The notes below the pieces were generated by a model that made no database searches, had not been told where the DNA came from, and saw nothing but the letters and a program-made list of their open reading frames with translations. From DASUPK01 sp963724665 (GTDB lineage Bacteria > Actinomycetota > Thermoleophilia > Solirubrobacterales > 70-9), in assembly GCA_963724665.1 (NCBI GenBank), contig CAVRVH010000007.1, positions 1,178,001 through 1,242,000 of the forward strand: 64,000 bases of DNA, given 5' to 3'. The translations under genes were made by a program, and so were the position numbers. Positions 57,722-64,000 of the stretch are shown here, in pieces (positions within the stretch are counted from its first letter, which is position 1; every line of letters starts with the position of its first letter).

Positions 57722-59293
57722 ATGGCCATCGACACCGTCAACGGAAAGACACAAAAGGCGGCCACAAACACCGCCGCCGGATCAACGAACGAGACCTTCG
57801 AGGTCGTCAACCCCGCCGACGGATCGGTGATCGCAAATGTCCCGCTGGACGGGCCGGCCGACGTGGCCGAGACCGTGGCGCGAGTCCGCGCGAACCAGCC
57901 CGCCTGGGAGGAGCTCGGGATCAAGGGTCGCGCGCAATGGCTCTACAAGCTGCGCGACTGGATCCTCGACCACCAGGACGAGATCGCCGACACCATGCAG
58001 CGGGAGACCGGCAAGGTCCGCGGGGAGGCCGCCGGCGAGTCCGTCTACCTGACGGACCTCATCAACTTCTACGGGAAGAAGGGCCACAAGTTCATCGGCG
58101 ACGAGAAGGTCCCCGCGCACTCGCCGCTGATGAAGGTCAAGAAGCTCAAGGTGCAGTACCGGCCCTATCCCGTCGTCGGCGTGATCAGCCCCTGGAACTT
58201 CCCGCTGATCCTGTCGCTGGGCGACGCGATTCCCGCCCTGATGGCGGGGGCTGCGGTGGTCATCAAGCCCTCCGAGATCACACCGCTCGGCCTCAGCGAG
58301 ATCGTCGAGGCCTGGAAGACCGAGATCGGCGGCCCCGACGTCTTCGACGTCGTCAACGGCATGGGCGAGACCGGCTCCGCCCTCGTCGACGAGGTGGACT
58401 ACGTCCAGTTCACCGGATCGGACAGGACCGCCAGGAAGGTGCTGGCGCAGGCGGCTCAGACCCTCACGCCGGTGAGCGCCGAGCTCGGCGGCAAGGATCC
58501 GATGATCGTCTTGAAGAGCGCCAATGTGGAGCGGGCGGCCAACGCCGCCACCTGGGGCGCCTTCGCCAACGTCGGCCAGGTCTGCATCTCGGTCGAGCGC
58601 CTATACGTCGAGGAGCCCGTCTATGACGAGTTCGTACAGCGCTTCACCGAAGAGGTCAACAGCCTGAATCAGGGCATGGACGGCCGCGAGCACGGCAAGG
58701 ACATCGGAGCGATGACCTTCCCGCCACAGACCCAGATCGTGGAGGACCACGTCGAGGACGCCCGGGGTGCAGGCGCGACCGTCGTCACCGGCGGCCAGCG
58801 CGGCGAGGGGCCCGGCGACTGGTATCCGCCTACGGTGCTCACCGAGGTCGACCACTCGATGAAGGTGATGCGCGACGAGACCTTCGGACCGGTCGTCGGG
58901 ATCATGAAGGTCCGCGACGCCGACGAGGCGGTTCGCCTCGCAAACGACACGCGCTACGGGCTCGCCGCCTCGGTCTTCGGCTCGAAGCGCGAGGCCGAGG
59001 CGGTGGCAAGGCGGCTCGAGGTCGGGACCGCGAACGTGAACGACGTGCTGGTGGGTTTCCTGGCCTCTGACGTCCCAATGGGCGGTTGGAAGGACTCGGG
59101 GATCGGCTTCCGCCACGGCGAGTACGGGATCAAGAAGTTCGTCCGTCCCGAGTCGATCGTGATCAGCCGGTTCGGGCAGAAGCGCGAGCCGCTCTATTTC
59201 CCGTACACCGAGAAGCGCCGCGCACAGCTGCGCAAGATCACCGACTTCTTCGCGGCGCGCGACTGGAAGCGGCGCCTCGGCCGCAACCGCTAG
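57722..59293 (+). CDS. Aldehyde dehydrogenase (succinate-semialdehyde dehydrogenase-like)
   Basis: 523 residues from the ATG at 57722 behind AGGAGAG. NAD(P)-dependent oxidation of an aldehyde to the acid. Motifs: VVGVISPWNFPLILSLGDAIPALMAGAAVVIKPSEITPLG, QFTGSDRTARKV, the general-base Glu in VSAELGGKDPMIVL and the catalytic Cys in FANVGQVCISVERLYVE. A C-terminal extension (LYFPYTEKRRAQLRKITDFFAARDWKRRL) makes it about 40 residues longer than average. The frame upstream of the ATG (to 57443) crosses PII and is not coding. The substrate is not decided by sequence. Confidence 0.92.
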   Translation: MAIDTVNGKTQKAATNTAAGSTNETFEVVNPADGSVIANVPLDGPADVAETVARVRANQPAWEELGIKGRAQWLYKLRDWILDHQDEIADTMQRETGKVRGEAAGESVYLTDLINFYGKKGHKFIGDEKVPAHSPLMKVKKLKVQYRPYPVVGVISPWNFPLILSLGDAIPALMAGAAVVIKPSEITPLGLSEIVEAWKTEIGGPDVFDVVNGMGETGSALVDEVDYVQFTGSDRTARKVLAQAAQTLTPVSAELGGKDPMIVLKSANVERAANAATWGAFANVGQVCISVERLYVEEPVYDEFVQRFTEEVNSLNQGMDGREHGKDIGAMTFPPQTQIVEDHVEDARGAGATVVTGGQRGEGPGDWYPPTVLTEVDHSMKVMRDETFGPVVGIMKVRDADEAVRLANDTRYGLAASVFGSKREAEAVARRLEVGTANVNDVLVGFLASDVPMGGWKDSGIGFRHGEYGIKKFVRPESIVISRFGQKREPLYFPYTEKRRAQLRKITDFFAARDWKRRLGRNR

Positions 59294-59598
59294 CTCGCCG
59301 CGGTCAACTCGCCGTCGAGGCGGCGGGCCTCCTGCTCGAACCACTCCGAGACCAGGCGCAGCCAGGCGACCTCGGATCGGGTCCTGATCCGGACGTAGTC
59401 GGCGTGCTGGTCGCCCGCGACTCGAATCGCATCGGCGACGCTGAGCTCGCGGTCCTCGGAGCCGTCGCCGAGCAGCATCCAGTCGGCGCGCCCGCCGGGG
59501 CCCTCGTCCTCGAGGGCCAGCCGGCTCCCGTCGGACATCAGCAGCGCCTTCGGCTCGCGGCCGCCGACCTGTAGTCCCTGCACTCCGTTCGCTTCCAT
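59290..59598 (-). CDS. Hypothetical protein
   Basis: 102 residues from the ATG at 59598, preceded by GGGGAAG; the frame runs to 59655 without a comparable site. Sequence: a beta-rich start (LQVGGREPKALLMSDGSRLALEDEG, ADWMLLGDGSEDRELSV) and a helical C-terminus (VAWLRLVSEWFEQEARRLDGELTAAS). No family was recognised. It overlaps the 3' end of the aldehyde dehydrogenase gene by 4 bases. The 104 bases between it and metE contain no gene. Confidence 0.68.
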   Translation of the reverse strand: MEANGVQGLQVGGREPKALLMSDGSRLALEDEGPGGRADWMLLGDGSEDRELSVADAIRVAGDQHADYVRIRTRSEVAWLRLVSEWFEQEARRLDGELTAAS

Positions 59599-59702
59599 GT
59601 CTTCCCCTTTTCGTTGTTCTCTAGGAGAGACCAGTATGCGAGCAACCGCTAACACGGCGCTAAAGGATCGTTAACAGGTTGCGAAAGCCCCGCTGGTTGC
59701 GG

Positions 59703-62072
59703 CTACGACGCGGGGACGAGCTGCTCGCGCAACTGCTTCGCCGCCTGGACCATGTTGCGGAGACTCGGCTCGACCTCCTGCCAGGTGCGCGTCTTCAGCC
59801 CACAGTCCGGGGTGACCCAGAGCTGGTCCGGCCTCAGCACCCGAGCGGCCTCACCGAGGAGCTCCGCCATCTCCTCAACGCTCGGCACCCGCGGCGAGTG
59901 GATGTCGTAGACGCCCGGGCCGATGTCGTGAGTGAAGCCGGTCCGCTCCCAGTGATGGAGCAGCTCCATCCGTGAGCGGGCCGCCTCGATCAGGGTGACG
60001 TCCGCATCCATCGCCTGGATGTGCTCCAGGATGTCGCCGAAGTCCGAGTAACACATGTGGGTGTGGACCTGGGTCTCGTCGGCGACGCCAGCCGTCGCGA
60101 TCCGGAAGGAGTAGACCGCCCACTCCAGGTACTCGTTCCAGCGATCGTGGCGCAGCGGCAGGCCCTCGCGGATCGCCGGCTCGTCGACATGGATGATCGG
60201 GATCCCGGCCTCCTCGAGATCGGCTACCTCGTCCCGAATTGTCAGGGCCAGCTGCTCGCAGGTCTCCCGCCTGGGCTGGTCGTCGCGGACGAAGGACCAC
60301 TCGAGCATCGTGACCGGGCCGGTGAGCATTCCCTTCACCGGCTTCTCGGTCTTCGACTGCGCATAGGTGATCCATTCGACCGTCATGGGCCCGGCCCGGC
60401 TGATGTCGCCGAAGATGATCGGCGGGCGCACACAACGCGAGCCATACGACTGCACCCAGGCGTTCTCGGTGAAGGCGTAGCCGAGCATCTGCTCGGCGAA
60501 GTACTGGACCATGTCGTTGCGCTCGGGCTCGCCGTGGACCAGCACGTCGATGCCGATCTCCTCCTGGAAGTCGATCACCCGGTCGACCTCCGCCCGCATC
60601 CGCTCCTCATAGGTGGCCAGCTGGATCTCGCCCTCCCCCAGCTGGCGGCGGGCGGTGCGGATTTCGTCGGTCTGGGGGAAAGAGCCGATCGTGGTTGCCG
60701 GGAAGGTCGGCAGGCCGAGCTTCTCCAGCTGGAGCTGCTTGCGGTCCGCGAAGGACATCGCGCGGCGCGCGTCCGCCTCGGTCAGGGCCTCGACCCGTGC
60801 GCGGACCTCGGGGTTCCGGGTGCGATGAGAGTCGCGGCGGGAGTCGCGCGCGCGATCGTTGGCATCGAGCTCAGCGGCGATCGCCTCGCGCCCATCGGCC
60901 ACGCCGCGGGCGAGGGTCGCCACCTCGCCGACCTTCTGCACGGCGAAGGCCATCCAGGAGCGCATTTCGGCATCGAGGTCGGCGTCGCCGTCGTCGGGCT
61001 CGGCTTCAAGGTCGATCGGGACGTGGAGCAGTGAGCAGCTGGTCGAGACGACGAGCTGCCGGCTGCGGTCACCCAACCCCTCCAGGGCGTCGAGCGAATG
61101 CTCGAGGTGATTGCCCCAGACGTTGCGCCCGTCGACGATCCCGGCGAACAGCCATTGATCGTCGAGCCCGCCCAGCTCGGCGACGAACTCGGCGTTGTGG
61201 CGGCCGCCGTGCTCATGCACGTCCGGCCCGAGCTCGCTCCCGTGGACGCGGCCCGTGAAATCCAGGCCAACCCCCTCGATCGGCAGGTCACGAAGGACGC
61301 CGTAGGCGTCGCCGACGTGATCGAAGTAGGTCTTCACCACGATCCGCGGGCGCTCGTGGACCTTGCAGAGCTCCTCGTAGGCGAGGCGAAGGGCGTCGAG
61401 CTCCCGCTCTTCGCGATCCTCGACGAAACACGGTTCGTCGAATTGGACCCAGGTGGCGCCCTGCTCGGCGAGCCTCTCAATCACCTCGCCGTAGACCTCG
61501 ACCAGCGGCTCGATCAAGGTGAGCGCGTCGAAGCCCTCGTCGACACCGTCGGCCGGCTTGGAGAGCAGCAGGAAGCTGACCGGGCCGATCAGCACCGGGA
61601 CGGTGTCGATTCCGACCTCCTCCATGGCCTCGGCGTGCTCGTCGAACGGCTTGGAGCTCGCCAGCGAGAACCTCGTGTCGGGCCCGAGCTCGGGAACGAT
61701 GTAGTGGTAGTTGGTGTTGAACCACTTCGTCATCTCCATCGCGGTGACGTCGACGTCATCGGTCTGGCGGCCGCGGGCCATCGCGAAGTAGGTGTCCAGG
61801 TCGACCTGGCCTCCACCCCATCCGTAGCGCTCGGGCACTGCGCCGACCAGGGCGATCGTGTCGAGCACCTGGTCGTAGTAGGAGAAGTCGTTGGACGGAA
61901 TCAGGTCGATCCCCGCCTTCTGCATCAGCTTCCAGTTCTCCACCCTGATCGCCTTCGCGGTGGCCGCAAGCTCATCCGCGGAGCGCTCGCCCTGCCAGTG
62001 GCCCTCCGTCGCGAACTTGAGCTCGCGGTTTCGCCCGATTCGAGGGAAACCCGAGACGTTTGAAAGCGCCAT
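59703..62072 (-). CDS. metE: Cobalamin-independent methionine synthase MetE
   Basis: 789 residues; transfers a methyl group from 5-methyltetrahydropteroyl-triglutamate to homocysteine. The N-terminal half starts VSGFPRIGRNRELKFATEGHWQG and has DFSYYDQVLDT. The catalytic C-terminal half includes FPATTIGSFPQTDEIR, VHGEPERNDMVQYFAEQM, VHTHMCYSDF (zinc His and Cys) and WVTPDCGLKTR (zinc Cys). Full length with all zinc ligands. It is divergent from metH, with 91 bases between, which contain no B12 or SAM riboswitch that I can recognise. Confidence 0.97.
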   Translation of the reverse strand: MALSNVSGFPRIGRNRELKFATEGHWQGERSADELAATAKAIRVENWKLMQKAGIDLIPSNDFSYYDQVLDTIALVGAVPERYGWGGGQVDLDTYFAMARGRQTDDVDVTAMEMTKWFNTNYHYIVPELGPDTRFSLASSKPFDEHAEAMEEVGIDTVPVLIGPVSFLLLSKPADGVDEGFDALTLIEPLVEVYGEVIERLAEQGATWVQFDEPCFVEDREERELDALRLAYEELCKVHERPRIVVKTYFDHVGDAYGVLRDLPIEGVGLDFTGRVHGSELGPDVHEHGGRHNAEFVAELGGLDDQWLFAGIVDGRNVWGNHLEHSLDALEGLGDRSRQLVVSTSCSLLHVPIDLEAEPDDGDADLDAEMRSWMAFAVQKVGEVATLARGVADGREAIAAELDANDRARDSRRDSHRTRNPEVRARVEALTEADARRAMSFADRKQLQLEKLGLPTFPATTIGSFPQTDEIRTARRQLGEGEIQLATYEERMRAEVDRVIDFQEEIGIDVLVHGEPERNDMVQYFAEQMLGYAFTENAWVQSYGSRCVRPPIIFGDISRAGPMTVEWITYAQSKTEKPVKGMLTGPVTMLEWSFVRDDQPRRETCEQLALTIRDEVADLEEAGIPIIHVDEPAIREGLPLRHDRWNEYLEWAVYSFRIATAGVADETQVHTHMCYSDFGDILEHIQAMDADVTLIEAARSRMELLHHWERTGFTHDIGPGVYDIHSPRVPSVEEMAELLGEAARVLRPDQLWVTPDCGLKTRTWQEVEPSLRNMVQAAKQLREQLVPAS

Positions 62073-62117
62073 TACCCAACCCTACCGAGGGCGGCAATCC
62101 ACGAAACGGGACCTCGA

Positions 62118-62139
62118 GGAGAATTGGCGGGCCAACTCC
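62118..62139. promoter_or_regulatory. Inverted repeat between metE and metH
   Basis: GGAG-AA-TTGGC-GG-GCCAA-CTCC, arms 62118-62128 and 62131-62139 with a 2-base bulge. It lies 45 bases from the metE start and 25 from the metH start, in a 91-base intergenic region. Could be a shared operator for the two methionine synthase genes; inferred from symmetry and position. Confidence 0.45.
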
Positions 62140-62163
62140 GGCAGCCCTCTACCCTTCTCCGCT

Positions 62164-64000
62164 ATGCCTGAGCGCGACTACCTGGGGGCGGTCCGCGAGC
62201 GTGTCGTCGTCTTCGACGGCGGCATGGGCGCGACCCTCGAGCAATTCGACCTCACCTCGGAGGATTACGGGGGCCTGGAGGGCAAGTGCCACGAGGCGCT
62301 GGTCCTGAACCGGCCCGACGTGATCGAGGGGGTCCACGCATCCATGCTCGAAGCGGGGGCGGAGGTGGTCGAGACCGACACCTTCCAGGGGAGCCGTCTG
62401 AAGCTGGACGAGTGGGGGCTCGGTGAGCATGTATCTGAAATCAACACAGTGGCCGCGGAGATCGCGCGTAAGGCCGCCGGCCCGGATCGCTTCGTCGCAG
62501 GCTCCATCGGCCCAACGGGCTTCCTGCCGGCGAGCGACGACCCCACCCTCGGAGACATCTCGTTCGCAAAGCTGGTCGAGATCTTCACCGAGCAGGCTCG
62601 GGGCCTGGTCGATGGCGGCGCCGATCTGATCATCATCGAGACGGCGCAGGACATCCTGGAGGTGAAGGCCGCGATCTTCGGCGCCCGCGAGGCGTTCAAG
62701 CAGGCCGGGCGCACCCTGCCGATCCAGACGTCGGTCTCCCTCTTGCCTCAGGGAGGGAAAATGCTCCTCGGGACGGACATCCAGGCAGTCCTGACGACGC
62801 TGGCCGCTCTCGATGTCCAGGTGATCGGGCTGAACTGCTCGACCGGCCCGGAGGACATGCGGGACGCCATCCGCTATCTGGGCGAGACCTCCCCCCTGCC
62901 GGTCCATTGCATCCCCAACGCCGGCCTGCCTCTGCAGGGACCCGATGGCGAAACGATTTTCCCGGAGGAGCCCGAGCCGCTCGCGGCGACCCTCAGCGAA
63001 TTCGTGGAGCGCTACGGCGTCGCCATCGTCGGTGGCTGCTGCGGCACCACCCCTGACCACATCAGTGCGATCCGCGAGCGGGTCGACGGCAGGGTGCCCG
63101 GCGAGCGCCCCGAACGCGGCGCGACCGAGGTCTCGAGCATGATGACCTCGACCCCGCTGGTGCAGGAGCCGCGCCCGACGCTGGTCGGTGAGCGCGTCAA
63201 CTCACAGGGGTCCCGCGCAGCCAAGGAGCTGCTGCTCGCCGACGACTACGACGGCCTCGTGCAGGTGGCCGAGGACCAGGTGACCGGAGGCGCCCACGTG
63301 CTCGACGTCTGCGTGGCCCTCACCGAGCGCCAGGACGAGGACGAACAGATGGGCACCGTCGTGGAGCGCATCTCCCTGACCCAGCCGTCGCCGATTCAGG
63401 TCGATTCGACCGAGCCCGAGGTGATCCAGGAGGCACTGGAGAGGATCCCCGGGCGGGCGATCGTGAACTCGGTCAACCTCGAGGCCGGCCGCGACAAGCT
63501 CGACAGGGTCGCGCCCCTCGCCAAGGCCCACGGCGCCGCGCTGATCGCGTTGACGATCGACGAGGAGGGGATGGCCAAGACGGCCGAGCGAAAGGTCGAG
63601 ATCGCCAAGCGGATCCGCGACATGTGCGTGGACGACCACGGCATGGACCCCGAGTCCCTGATCTTCGATGCGCTCACCTTCACGCTCACGACCGGAGATG
63701 AGGAGTGGCGCCCCTCCGCGGTCGCGACGATCGAGGGGATCAAGCGCATCAAGGCAGAGATCCCCGGCGTCAAGACCTCCCTCGGCGTCTCCAACGTCAG
63801 CTTCGGCGTCTCGCCGAAGGCCCGCGCGGTCCTGAACTCCGTCTTCCTGCACCACTGCGTCGAGGCCGGGCTCGACCTGGCGATGGTCAACCCGAACCAC
63901 ATCACGCCCTACTTCGAGATCGACGAGAGCGAGCGCGAGCTCACCGACGCACTGGTCTTCAATCGCTCCGAGGACGCGCTGGAGAAGTTCATCGCGCACT
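62164..64000 (+). CDS. metH: Cobalamin-dependent methionine synthase MetH (partial, C-terminus outside window)
   Basis: 612 residues visible from the ATG at 62164. The homocysteine-binding domain opens with RVVVFDGGMGATLEQFD and carries the zinc-site Cys in IGLNCSTGP and VGGCCGTTP. The pterin-binding domain starts near 340 (PTLVGERVNSQGSRAAKELLL) and contains GGAHVLDVCVALTERQDEDEQM, VNSVNLEAG and TSLGVSNVSFGV. The B12-binding and activation domains lie beyond base 64000. Divergent from metE, so the cell has both B12-dependent and B12-independent routes. Confidence 0.95.
   Translation, partial: MPERDYLGAVRERVVVFDGGMGATLEQFDLTSEDYGGLEGKCHEALVLNRPDVIEGVHASMLEAGAEVVETDTFQGSRLKLDEWGLGEHVSEINTVAAEIARKAAGPDRFVAGSIGPTGFLPASDDPTLGDISFAKLVEIFTEQARGLVDGGADLIIIETAQDILEVKAAIFGAREAFKQAGRTLPIQTSVSLLPQGGKMLLGTDIQAVLTTLAALDVQVIGLNCSTGPEDMRDAIRYLGETSPLPVHCIPNAGLPLQGPDGETIFPEEPEPLAATLSEFVERYGVAIVGGCCGTTPDHISAIRERVDGRVPGERPERGATEVSSMMTSTPLVQEPRPTLVGERVNSQGSRAAKELLLADDYDGLVQVAEDQVTGGAHVLDVCVALTERQDEDEQMGTVVERISLTQPSPIQVDSTEPEVIQEALERIPGRAIVNSVNLEAGRDKLDRVAPLAKAHGAALIALTIDEEGMAKTAERKVEIAKRIRDMCVDDHGMDPESLIFDALTFTLTTGDEEWRPSAVATIEGIKRIKAEIPGVKTSLGVSNVSFGVSPKARAVLNSVFLHHCVEAGLDLAMVNPNHITPYFEIDESERELTDALVFNRSEDALEKFIAH

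Noticed and set aside
62073..62163. Possible B12 or SAM riboswitch in front of metE or metH
   Set aside because: The 91-base intergenic region is too short for a B12 riboswitch plus promoters and shows no B12 box or SAM core motifs; only an inverted repeat is seen.

Overview
The window is high-GC, densely packed chromosomal DNA from an actinobacterium. The best fit by gene content is the Thermoleophilia (Solirubrobacterales/Gaiellales-like): an actinobacterial-type integration host factor, several tandem PQQ-type sugar dehydrogenase paralogues, PucR and PadR regulators, Mla-type lipid transporter genes and many GTG starts. This placement is inferred from gene content, not from a marker-gene tree. 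I see no prophage, insertion sequence, CRISPR array, rRNA or tRNA.

Layout. 1-3145 (minus): the conserved tilS-hpt-ftsH block, with ftsH running off the left edge. 3182-4465: two secreted CAP-domain proteins. 4476-7640: a MerR-HTH/class III cyclase fusion with a structured leader, an SCP2-like protein, a nucleoside phosphorylase and small proteins. 7878-10313: a large secreted cell-wall enzyme that joins a lytic transglycosylase, a degenerate M23 domain and an M15-type peptidase. 10314-12131: a region of apparent single-base insertions, comprising a conserved gene that lost its N-terminus and a frameshifted Sir2 deacylase. 12116-17100: beta-oxidation genes (a fused hydroxyacyl-CoA dehydrogenase/enoyl-CoA hydratase and an acyl-CoA dehydrogenase) that share an operator-like dyad, with GNAT, PadR and ExoD genes between them. 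17281-22315: a MacB-type ABC exporter followed by a small operon with a Bcp peroxiredoxin. 22316-29572: a Ca2+/H+ antiporter, a lipoprotein, a 1184-residue zinc-ribbon/cyclase/ATPase/TPR protein, and EVE and DUF2203 proteins. 29579-34387: PPK2, a MoxR/CoxE-like pair, CHAD and CYTH proteins, which together suggest a polyphosphate theme. 34413-37094: a TPP riboswitch followed by a complete ABC importer for a thiamine precursor. 37091-43206: an AlkA-like glycosylase, a PEBP protein, a GNAT-fold protein divergent from an alpha-oxoamine synthase (serine palmitoyltransferase-like), and the IHF gene. 43228-50120 (minus): an Mla/Mce-type ABC importer without an MCE protein, then an MMPL transporter, a thioredoxin-fold protein and a B3/B4 protein. 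50305-55955: a lipoprotein and four consecutive glucose/sorbosone dehydrogenase paralogues. 55958-59598: PII-PucR convergent with the sugar dehydrogenases, and an aldehyde dehydrogenase. 59703-64000: metE and metH, divergent, with metH cut by the right edge.

How the genes work together. Operons are mostly read from 1-4 base start/stop overlaps (GTGA, ATGA, TTGA). Clear co-transcribed units are the MacB-type pair, bcp-DUF3224, EVE-DUF2203, the TPP-controlled importer (34511-37094), the two MlaE permeases, sugar dehydrogenases 2-3, and PII-PucR. The most informative regulatory signals are the TPP riboswitch, a dyad shared by the two fatty-acid genes, a 7-7-7 inverted repeat in front of the MMPL gene, a leaderless promoter for padR, and hairpins beside the start codons of the MerR-cyclase, the cell-wall hydrolase and the aldehyde dehydrogenase. 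The single-base frameshifts near 10411, 10424 and 11690 should be checked against reads before any of the affected genes is called a pseudogene.
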